This document shows, in pieces, positions 5,293 to 11,538 of a stretch of DNA of 13,556 nucleotides (position 1 is the first letter of the stretch; each line of letters starts with the position of its first letter). The stretch lies in NCBI GenBank assembly GCA_021797415.1, contig JAJZZT010000502.1, positions 1 to 13,556 of the forward strand. The letters are read 5' to 3'. The notes beneath the pieces were generated by a model. That model made no database searches. It saw only the letters and a list, made by a program, of their open reading frames with translations, and was not told the origin of the DNA. The DNA is from Bacillota bacterium (lineage in GTDB: Bacteria > Bacillota > Bacilli > Alicyclobacillales > SLC66). The position numbers and the translations under genes were made by a program.

Positions 5293-6405
5293 ATGAGCGG
5301 AACCTGTTATGAGGAGGCGGATTGGCTCGCCTTTCTTGACGACGAGGTCAAAGCGGACGAGCGCAGTGTCATGGCGCGGCATGCGGAGAACTGCGGCGTG
5401 TGCGCCGCCCGGATCGCACAGGTGGCGGACCTGTTCTCCTGGGGGGAACAGCGTCTGTCTGTGGTGCCGGAATCGGAGCGAGAGACAGACGCTTTGCGAC
5501 AGGGCGTACGGCAGAGACGGCGCCGGAGGACGGGACGGACGGCGGCATGGCGGCTGAAGGTGTTCGGGTCGGGCGCCGCCGTGATTGTGGCGGCGGCGGC
5601 GGTGATCGCGCCAGGGCCGCATGTGTGGGCGGACTTCCTGCACGTGTTTCGCGCGTCGCACATCAATGCGGTGCAGGTGACCCAAAGTGAAATGGCGAAT
5701 CTGCAAAATGCCCTCACGCAGCAGGGGAAAGTCTCGCTGAAACACTATTTTAGCGTCGACACGGTGAAACCGATGGTCTGGCGGCAGGGGACCGTGAGCG
5801 GATACGCCGCGCAGGCCGGGTTGCCCGATCTGTGGCCGAAGTCGCTCGGCGTCGGCAAGCAGGTTAATGTGCAGACGCTTCAACCTGCCCAGTACGTGTT
5901 CCGGCTGAATGTGGCCAATCTCAACGCGCTTGTGCAGAGCTTCGGCGGTACGCACCTGTTTCCCGCTTCACTGAACACGACCCCCATCACGGTCAATACC
6001 CCCAGCAGCGTGGATATCACCTCCATGACAAGCGGTCGGCAGATGACCGGTTATGTACTGCAGGAGTCCGGCCTGCCGAGCGTGTCGATCCCGAGCGGCG
6101 CCGGTCTGTCCCAGGCGCGCCAGGCGCTGCAGGCGCTGCCGTTTTTGCCTCAGCCCATCGAGCAGGCGTTGGCAGGCACGGCCAACTGGCAGAATACGGT
6201 CATCGTGCCGGTGCAGGGAGCCGTCACGCAGAATGTGTCTTTTCTCGGCCATCATGCCGAGTTGATCGCGCAGACCTACCAGCTAGACAGCAACTATACG
6301 CTGGTGTGGGACAACGGGCAGGTCATCGCGTCCTTCAGCCAGACCTATACAGGGACCCTGTCCGCAGCCCAATTTTTGCAGCATGCAAAGGAGTTGTTCG
6401 GTTGA
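5293..6405 (+). CDS. Membrane anti-sigma factor with zinc-binding (ZAS / zf-HC2) domain
   Basis: 370 residues from the ATG at 5293; a GTG at 5284 would add three residues, and both share the AGGAGAAGGGTG site, so the start is uncertain. The N-terminus carries the zinc anti-sigma motif H30-x3-C34-x2-C37 (HAENCGVC), which in this family clamps the partner ECF sigma factor. A basic stretch (RQRRRRRTGR) precedes one transmembrane helix at about residues 88-107. The remaining ~260 residues would lie outside the membrane and end in a DUF4367-like part (LVWDNGQVIASFSQTY near the C-terminus). It lies 124 bases after the sigma gene on the same strand and overlaps the ATPase gene. It probably senses an envelope signal through its outer domain and releases the sigma factor. 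The signal is unknown. Confidence 0.88.
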   Translation: MSGTCYEEADWLAFLDDEVKADERSVMARHAENCGVCAARIAQVADLFSWGEQRLSVVPESERETDALRQGVRQRRRRRTGRTAAWRLKVFGSGAAVIVAAAAVIAPGPHVWADFLHVFRASHINAVQVTQSEMANLQNALTQQGKVSLKHYFSVDTVKPMVWRQGTVSGYAAQAGLPDLWPKSLGVGKQVNVQTLQPAQYVFRLNVANLNALVQSFGGTHLFPASLNTTPITVNTPSSVDITSMTSGRQMTGYVLQESGLPSVSIPSGAGLSQARQALQALPFLPQPIEQALAGTANWQNTVIVPVQGAVTQNVSFLGHHAELIAQTYQLDSNYTLVWDNGQVIASFSQTYTGTLSAAQFLQHAKELFG

Positions 6406-7433
6406 CAACCCCAGGATCCGTTTTGACCGCGTGGGGAGAACGCGGTGCAGACTCTGCGGCGGAGGCCGCAGAGTCTGCCGCCGTGCCGGCGCTGCGCGCG
6501 CTCGACGTGGTCAGGCGCTATCGCCGCCAGACCGCCTGCGCCGGAGTGAACATGCTTGTCCGTCCCGGGGAAATCTTTGGCCTGCTGGGGCCGAACGGCG
6601 CCGGCAAGAGTACGTTTGTCAAAATGGTCCTTGGACTGGTGCGGCCCACCGAAGGGTCGATTTTCGTGTTTGGACGGCCTGTCACAGAGGTGAAAAACCG
6701 CCGCCGCATTGGCTACCTGCCGGAACTGTTCCGCTACCAGCCCTGGCTGACGGCGCAGGAGGTCGTCGATCTGCACGCCCGGCTGCTCGGACTGCCGCGC
6801 GCGAAACGGCGACTGCATACCGAACGGGTGCTGTGCGAGGTGGGTTTGGAAGCGCGGGCGCGCGACCGGGTGCACGGGTTCAGCAAAGGGATGCAGCAGC
6901 GTCTCGGACTGGCGGCCGCCCTTGTCGGCGAGCCGGACCTGCTCGTGCTCGACGAACCGACATCGGCCATGGATCCGGTCGGCCGGCACGATGTGGGCGA
7001 ACTGCTGCGCAAGCTGCGCGCGGGGGGCAGGACGGTCTTTCTCAACAGCCATCTGCTCTCCGATATGGAGGGCGTCTGCGACCGGATCGCCCTGTTGCGC
7101 AAGGGCCGGGTGATCTATACGGGAAGCCTGCAGGAGATCACGCGCGGCGGCGGACGCTACCGGATCACCGTGAGCGCGCTCACGGCGGACGCCCTGGAGG
7201 CGCTCGCGGCCGCGTGGCCTGTGGAGACGGACGGACTGGCAGATGGGACGGGACACCTGCTGGTCACTGCGGCGCGCGAGGAACTGCCGCGCATCCACCG
7301 ACTGCTGCTAGACGGCGGGGCGGACGTGTTCGAGGTGGAGGAGGCCCGCCAATCGCTGGAAGAGTGGTTCGTCGCGAGTCTGAGAAAGGGGGGGAAGGAA
7401 CGTGTGGACGATCGTGCGACTGACCATTCTTGA
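6402..7433 (+). CDS. ABC transporter ATP-binding protein (ABC-2 exporter type)
   Basis: 343 residues. I chose the TTG at 6402, which overlaps the anti-sigma stop codon (TTGA) and has AAAGGAG eight bases upstream; no ATG precedes the ATPase domain. The first ~30 residues are an Ala/Glu-rich extension. The nucleotide-binding domain follows: Walker A GPNGAGKST (63-71), Q-loop region YLPE with Glu in place of Gln as in many ABC-2 ATPases, signature FSKGMQQ (160-166), Walker B LLVLDEP (180-186) and switch His217 (NSHLLSD). About 110 residues of C-terminal domain follow, as in the CcmA/NatA/YhaQ-like group. It hydrolyses ATP to power the permease encoded next, whose gene overlaps its 3' end by 32 bases. 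The substrate is not predictable. A 14-bp-stem hairpin lies within its first 26 codons. Confidence 0.92.
   Translation: MTTPGSVLTAWGERGADSAAEAAESAAVPALRALDVVRRYRRQTACAGVNMLVRPGEIFGLLGPNGAGKSTFVKMVLGLVRPTEGSIFVFGRPVTEVKNRRRIGYLPELFRYQPWLTAQEVVDLHARLLGLPRAKRRLHTERVLCEVGLEARARDRVHGFSKGMQQRLGLAAALVGEPDLLVLDEPTSAMDPVGRHDVGELLRKLRAGGRTVFLNSHLLSDMEGVCDRIALLRKGRVIYTGSLQEITRGGGRYRITVSALTADALEALAAAWPVETDGLADGTGHLLVTAAREELPRIHRLLLDGGADVFEVEEARQSLEEWFVASLRKGGKERVDDRATDHS
6447..6478 (+). other. Strong 14-bp hairpin inside the start of the ATPase gene
   Basis: GCAGACTCTGCGGC (6447-6460) and its exact reverse complement (6465-6478) flank a GGAG loop. It begins 45 bases after the TTG start and encodes the ADSAAEAAESAA extension that is not part of the conserved domain. 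In mRNA it could slow or stage expression between the regulatory pair and the transporter. Confidence 0.75.
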
Positions 7434-8301
7434 GACACTGCGCAGACGGCTGTTGCTGCTGACCCTCATCATGACGGCCGCATTTTTGGTGCTGTTCTGG
7501 TTTCTGGCGCACAGTTACGCAGCGAGTGCGGTCGGCGGCACCTTGCTGTCCGGAGGGCAGTTGCTGCTGCAAAATTATGAGTCCGGCATGACGACCTTCT
7601 TTCTCGGGCTATTTTTCATCTATTTTATGATTGCGTTTTTCTCCATATTTTCACTGGCGGGGGCGATCTCCGGCGACGCCGAATCCGGATTGCTTGCGGC
7701 GATCCTTCCCCGGCCGCTGCGCCGCGCCGGCTTCCTGATCGGCAAGTGGGCCGGTTTTGCGATCGTCCAGGCTGTCTATGTGGCCGTAATGGTGGCCGGC
7801 GTGGCGCTCATCGTCCATTTCACGTTTCCCACCGTGCATGTGTGGACGCCGCGCCTGCTTCTGGCCGGGGCGGTGTTCATCCTGGAGGCGTGGACGGTGG
7901 CGGCCGTCACCCTGCTGGGATCGGTGTGGTTTTCGTCCATCGCCAACGGCATCGCCGTGTCGATTCTGTTCGGCATCGCCTTTCTCATGGGCTCGGCGGA
8001 CCAGCTTGCGATGGGCAGCCTTGCGTTTGGCGCCACTTCGTCGTCGCCCGGAACCGTCGTCCAAACGCTGGACAACGTCAATACGGCGCTCAGTCTCGTG
8101 TTCCCGTCTGACGGACTCTACCGGCGGGCGCTGTATGAGATCCTGGGACCGGGCACGCCCGTGTTGCACACGCTTGGCACCCTGCTCGGTCCCTTCGGCG
8201 TATCGACCCCGCCGGGCCGAATGTTCGTCCTGTATGCTATTCTTTATCTGGTTGCCGTGTTGTGTCTGGCGGCGCGGTCGTTTGGCCGCCGGAATCTCTG
8301 A
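7402..8301 (+). CDS. ABC-2 type transporter permease
   Basis: 299 residues from a GTG at 7402, with a G-rich ribosome site (AAAGGGGGGGGAAGG) just upstream and a 32-base overlap with the ATPase gene, a sign of coupled translation. About six hydrophobic segments are visible: LLLLTLIMTAAFLVLFWFL near residue 20, FFLGLFFIYFMIAFFSIFSL near 67, the GFAIVQAVYVAVMVAGVALI region near 120, LLLAGAVFILEAWTVAAV near 153, a following one near 185, and a final FVLYAILYLVAVLCLA. The segment AGAISGDAESGLLAAILPRPLRR between helices 2 and 3 is the classic ABC-2 permease loop. It forms the membrane part of an exporter with the preceding ATPase. It ends the sigma operon; a 188-base gap with no gene and no clear terminator follows. 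Confidence 0.92.
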   Translation: MWTIVRLTILETLRRRLLLLTLIMTAAFLVLFWFLAHSYAASAVGGTLLSGGQLLLQNYESGMTTFFLGLFFIYFMIAFFSIFSLAGAISGDAESGLLAAILPRPLRRAGFLIGKWAGFAIVQAVYVAVMVAGVALIVHFTFPTVHVWTPRLLLAGAVFILEAWTVAAVTLLGSVWFSSIANGIAVSILFGIAFLMGSADQLAMGSLAFGATSSSPGTVVQTLDNVNTALSLVFPSDGLYRRALYEILGPGTPVLHTLGTLLGPFGVSTPPGRMFVLYAILYLVAVLCLAARSFGRRNL

Positions 8302-8429
8302 CGCCGGTCGAAATGTGACAAAGCCCTCTGCCTGGCACAGGAAGGCGCGGGGCTGGATCATGATGGATATGCGCAGTGCTGCGGCGCATGGGCCGGTGAC
8401 CGGCGCATGGCGGTCGCATGACCGGGACA

Positions 8430-8459
8430 TTGTCGCGGGCGGCTTTGCTTGGGTATAAT
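8430..8459 (+). promoter_or_regulatory. Sigma-A type promoter of the pyrophosphatase gene
   Basis: A perfect -10 TATAAT at 8454-8459 lies 18 bases after TTGTCG (8430-8435), a 4-of-6 match to the -35 consensus. Transcription would start near 8466, leaving a ~25-base leader with the ribosome site. This marks the gene as housekeeping and separate from the sigma operon. Confidence 0.7.
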
Positions 8460-8489
8460 CCGGTAGATGTGATTACGGGGAGGATTACC

Positions 8490-9428
8490 ATGCAAACCAC
8501 GCTGATTTTTGGTCACAGAAATCCGGATACGGATTCGATCTGCTCCGCCGTCGCTTATGCGGAGTTGAAGACGCTGTCGGGAACCGCCGCAAAAGCCGCG
8601 CGCCTGGGGGACATCAACGCGGAAACCGCGTTTGTGCTGCGGTATTTCCAGGTTGGAGAACCGCTTCTTATCGCCGCGGCGGCGGACGAGGCAGGCGAGG
8701 TGATCCTCGTCGACCACAATGAACGGCAGCAGAGCGCGCCGGACATTGGCCGGGTCCGGGTTGTGGAAGTGATCGACCATCACCGGATCGCGAATTTCGA
8801 GACGGCCCACCCGCTCTATTACCGCGCGGAGCCCGTGGGGTGCACGGCGACGATCATAAACAAGCTGTTCAAGGAGCGGGGCGTCGCCGTCCGGCGTGAA
8901 ATCGCCGGTCTCATGCTGTCGGCGATCATTTCCGACACGCTGCTGTTCAAGTCGCCCACCTGCACGGCGGAAGATGTGACCGCGGCCCGCGAACTTGCGG
9001 GGATTGCGGAAGTGGACGCAGAGGAATACGGCTTGCGGATGCTGAAGGCCGGGGCGGATCTTGGCGCCAAAACAGTGGCCCAATTGCTTTCCCTGGATGC
9101 GAAAGAATTTCCGATGGGCGAGTACCGTGTGGAAATCGCGCAGGTGAACGCGATCGATGTGAACGATGTGCTGTCGCGCCAGAGCGAGGTGGAGCCGGCG
9201 CTTTGGCGGCTTGTCGCCGACAAGCGCCTCGATTTGTTCGTGTTTGTTGTGACCGACATTCTGGCCGGCGACTCGGTCGTGCTGGCGCTCGGGCGGGCGG
9301 CGGGCGCGGTGGAACGGGCGTTTGGCGTGTCACTTGTGAACAACCGGGCGCTTCTGCCGGGGGTCGTCTCACGCAAGAAACAGATCGTCCCTGTGCTGAC
9401 CGACACGCTGGCGACGTTCGCCCTGTGA
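8490..9428 (+). CDS. ppaC: Manganese-dependent inorganic pyrophosphatase (DHH family, family II)
   Basis: 312 residues from the ATG at 8490, with GGGGAGG seven to eight bases upstream. The enzyme splits pyrophosphate into two phosphates in the cytoplasm and so drives biosynthesis forward. All known metal ligands of the Bacillus family II enzyme are in place: His9, Asp13 and Asp15 (GHRNPDTDS), Asp75 (VDHNE), His97 of the DHH motif (IDHHRI) and Asp149 (SAIISDT). The C-terminal DHHA2 domain carries the substrate-binding SRKKQ at residues 294-298. The length is normal for the family without inserted CBS domains. It is single-gene, with its own promoter. Confidence 0.97.
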   Translation: MQTTLIFGHRNPDTDSICSAVAYAELKTLSGTAAKAARLGDINAETAFVLRYFQVGEPLLIAAAADEAGEVILVDHNERQQSAPDIGRVRVVEVIDHHRIANFETAHPLYYRAEPVGCTATIINKLFKERGVAVRREIAGLMLSAIISDTLLFKSPTCTAEDVTAARELAGIAEVDAEEYGLRMLKAGADLGAKTVAQLLSLDAKEFPMGEYRVEIAQVNAIDVNDVLSRQSEVEPALWRLVADKRLDLFVFVVTDILAGDSVVLALGRAAGAVERAFGVSLVNNRALLPGVVSRKKQIVPVLTDTLATFAL

Positions 9429-9497
9429 CCGCGTGCGCGGGCGCAGGGCGCGGCGCCATGTTTCCCAGCGCGAGCCGGAACCCTGCGCGGCAGAGTT

Positions 9498-9549
9498 CTC
9501 AAACTCGATTCGGACCACATCTCAGAAAGCGCGTCCGAATCGAGTTGAG
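9498..9549. terminator. Long inverted repeat between convergent genes, possible bidirectional terminator
   Basis: CTCAAACTCGATTCGGAC (9498-9515) pairs with 9533-9549 over 17 bases with one bulged A, around a 17-base loop. It lies between ppaC (+) and the aldo/keto reductase (-), 69 bases after one stop and 46 after the other, so it could end transcription from both sides. No T-run is present, so a mobile-element relic or operator is also possible. Confidence 0.5.
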
Positions 9550-9595
9550 GTAAGATGCAAACGGGGATTTGGTGAAGCCTTTGTCGGACTGCCTC

Positions 9596-10549
9596 TCAGG
9601 AGGTGAATGCGTCGTCGAGACGGCGGACGTCCTCTTCCGGCAACTTCCATCCGACAGCGCCGATGTTTTCTTCCAATTGTTCGGTGCTGCTCGCCCCGAC
9701 GATGGCCGACGAGACAGCCGGGCGGTGGATCACCCAGTTCAGGGCGACCTGCGCCGGTGTCTTGCCCTGTTCGTCCGCGATGGTCCGAAGTGTCTGCAGT
9801 GCGGCGGCAAACCGCTTCTGCTGCTCAAGCAGGCGGGGTTCGGCGGCGCCGCGGCTGCCTGCGGGCGCGCCGTCGCCGTACTTGCCTGTGAGCAGCCCGC
9901 CGCCGAGCGGACTGTAAAGGATCATGCCGATGCCCTGGTCGACGCAAAGTGGCTGGAGCTCGCGCTCCACATCGCGCCGGACGAGGTTGTAGGATGGCTG
10001 GACTGACACAAATTTGGCGAAGCGGTTCACGTCGCTGATCCATAGCGATTTTGCCAGTACCCAGGCGGGGAAATTGGAACAGCCGATATAGCGGACCTTG
10101 CCCTGTGTCACAAGGTCGTCCAGCGCGCGCAGGGTCTCCTCCAGCGGTGTGGTCGGGTCTATGCTGTGCGCCTGATAGAGATCGATGTAATCCGTGCCGA
10201 GTCGGCGCAGGCTGTTCTCCACCTCGCGCATGATGTGCACTCTGGACAGGCCCTCATCGTTTGGACCTTCTCCCATGCGCCCGCGCACTTTGGTTGCGAT
10301 CACGACTTCCTGGCGCCGCCCCTTGATGGCGCGGCCCAAGATTTGCTCTGCCTCGCCGCCTGTGTAACGATTGGCATTGTCGATAAAGTTGACGCCTGCG
10401 GACAGCGCGTATTCGATGATGCGCACCGCATCGTCCGCCTGTACCTTGCCCGGCTTTCCGTATTGTGGCTGCTCGCTGCCGAATGTCCAGCAACCAAGGC
10501 TGATCCGGGAGACTTTCAGGCCCGATGCGCCAAGCCGCACGTATTCCAT
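9596..10549 (-). CDS. Aldo/keto reductase
   Basis: 317 residues. The start is the ATG at 10547-10549, preceded by GAGGAGG with an 8-base spacing; the frame runs 39 codons further upstream without a ribosome site. It is a cytoplasmic NAD(P)H-dependent reductase of aldehydes and ketones with a TIM-barrel fold. The catalytic tetrad is visible: Asp57 and Tyr62 (FIDNANRYTGG), Lys87 (IATKV) and His128 (LYQAHSID). The C-terminal half has GCSNFPAW, SVQPSYNLVRR and the cofactor-binding IVGASSTEQLEEN. The DNANRY motif departs slightly from the common DTADxY. The overall sequence resembles voltage-gated-channel-beta-like / YajO-type AKRs. It stands alone, divergent from the esterase gene. The natural substrate is unknown. 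Confidence 0.95.
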   Translation of the reverse strand: MEYVRLGASGLKVSRISLGCWTFGSEQPQYGKPGKVQADDAVRIIEYALSAGVNFIDNANRYTGGEAEQILGRAIKGRRQEVVIATKVRGRMGEGPNDEGLSRVHIMREVENSLRRLGTDYIDLYQAHSIDPTTPLEETLRALDDLVTQGKVRYIGCSNFPAWVLAKSLWISDVNRFAKFVSVQPSYNLVRRDVERELQPLCVDQGIGMILYSPLGGGLLTGKYGDGAPAGSRGAAEPRLLEQQKRFAAALQTLRTIADEQGKTPAQVALNWVIHRPAVSSAIVGASSTEQLEENIGAVGWKLPEEDVRRLDDAFTS

Positions 10550-10588
10550 TGAGTGGTCCTCCTCTTTGTCCGACTGGGGTTCCCCTCC

Positions 10589-10597
10589 ATGATACCA
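10589..10597 (-). promoter_or_regulatory. Possible extended -10 promoter of the aldo/keto reductase
   Basis: On the minus strand TGGTATCAT (10597-10589) is an extended -10 (TGn plus TATCAT, 5 of 6), 40 bases upstream of the start codon. No good -35 is seen at 17 bases. The rest of the 173-base divergent gap shows no clear plus-strand promoter. Confidence 0.35.
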
Positions 10598-10722
10598 GTA
10601 ATTCTGCATTGGAATACGGACCGTCTGCATGGAAAAAGGGAATGGGAACGCGGCCCGCGAATACATTCAGGGTTTGTCCAGACAGGGAATCATGAGCATG
10701 CTGTGCTCGGGGAGATGGAAAG

Positions 10723-11499
10723 ATGGCGCTCATTCATTGTGAATTTTTTTCCGAAGTGATCGGTGTCAGTTCATCGATGTACGTGATTCTGCCGCAGCCG
10801 GCGCGCGGCGAGATCGGCGTTGGAGCGAAGGCGGTTGCGGACCGTCATCCGGCTCTCTTTTTGTTGCACGGCATGTCCGACAATCATACGATCTGGTTGC
10901 GGCGCACATCGATCGAACGGTATGTGGCGCCGCTCGGACTGGCTGTCGTCATGCCCGCCGTGCACCGCAGTTTTTACACCGATCAGGCGCACGGGTACAA
11001 ATACTGGACGTTCATCAGCGAGGAACTGCCCGCGATCGCCCGCACCTTTTTTCCGTTGTCCGACAGGCGGGAGGACACGTTTGTGGCGGGGTTGTCCATG
11101 GGCGGATACGGCGCGTTCAAGTTGGCCTTGCGCAGGCCCGACATGTTTGCCGCGGCGGCCAGTCTGTCCGGGGCGCTGGACATCGCCGGCAGGGCGAGCG
11201 CTCCCTCTCCGGAGTACCAGGATACGTTCGGCGGCGATCTCTCCGCCGTGCAAGGCGGCGAGAACGACCTGCTGCATCTGGCAAAGGAACTGGCCGCTTC
11301 GGACGGTCCCAGGCCGCTGCTTTATCAGAGCTGCGGCACGGAAGATTTTCTCTACGGGGAGAACCAGTCGTTTCGCCGCAGCGCCGAGGCGCTCGGTCTG
11401 CCCCTGACGTATGAAGAGGGGCCGGGCGCGCACGAATGGGGGTACTGGGACGCCCAGATCCAGCGCGTGCTGGACTGGCTGCCCCTGGGCACATCATAA
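10723..11499 (+). CDS. Alpha/beta-hydrolase esterase, tributyrin-esterase / esterase D family
   Basis: 258 residues from the ATG at 10723, with GGGGAG eight bases upstream. The sequence opens with [10 protein letters not shown] and [14 protein letters not shown] (oxyanion-hole HG at 49-50), as in the tributyrin esterases and S-formylglutathione hydrolases of the esterase D family. The nucleophile is Ser125 in GLSMGG, and the likely partners are Asp208 (GTEDF) and His237 (GAHEWGYWD), giving a full catalytic triad at normal spacing. No signal peptide is seen, so it is cytoplasmic. It hydrolyses short-chain esters; a thioester role is less likely without glutathione-related neighbours. The signalling gene starts 39 bases after its stop, so the two may share a transcript. 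Confidence 0.93.
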   Translation: MALIHCEFFSEVIGVSSSMYVILPQPARGEIGVGAKAVADRHPALFLLHGMSDNHTIWLRRTSIERYVAPLGLAVVMPAVHRSFYTDQAHGYKYWTFISEELPAIARTFFPLSDRREDTFVAGLSMGGYGAFKLALRRPDMFAAAASLSGALDIAGRASAPSPEYQDTFGGDLSAVQGGENDLLHLAKELAASDGPRPLLYQSCGTEDFLYGENQSFRRSAEALGLPLTYEEGPGAHEWGYWDAQIQRVLDWLPLGTS

Positions 11500-11538
11500 A
11501 TGCAAGGACGGCCGCATGGGAGGAGGAAGATTGTTCCG

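Noticed and set aside
4948..5955. 335-codon minus-strand frame
   Set aside because: Antisense to the sigma and anti-sigma genes; rich in Arg, His and Pro, as expected from the complement of GC-rich coding DNA.
8302..8489. Small gene in the gap before ppaC (ATG near 8360)
   Set aside because: About 33 codons with only a weak ribosome site, and it would run over the ppaC promoter. The gap shows only the GCCGGT-G-ACCGGC mini-palindrome at 8392-8404 and the promoter.
9597..9604. AGGAGGTG-like ribosome site on the plus strand
   Set aside because: It is the reverse complement of the last codons of the aldo/keto reductase, and no supported plus-strand gene follows.
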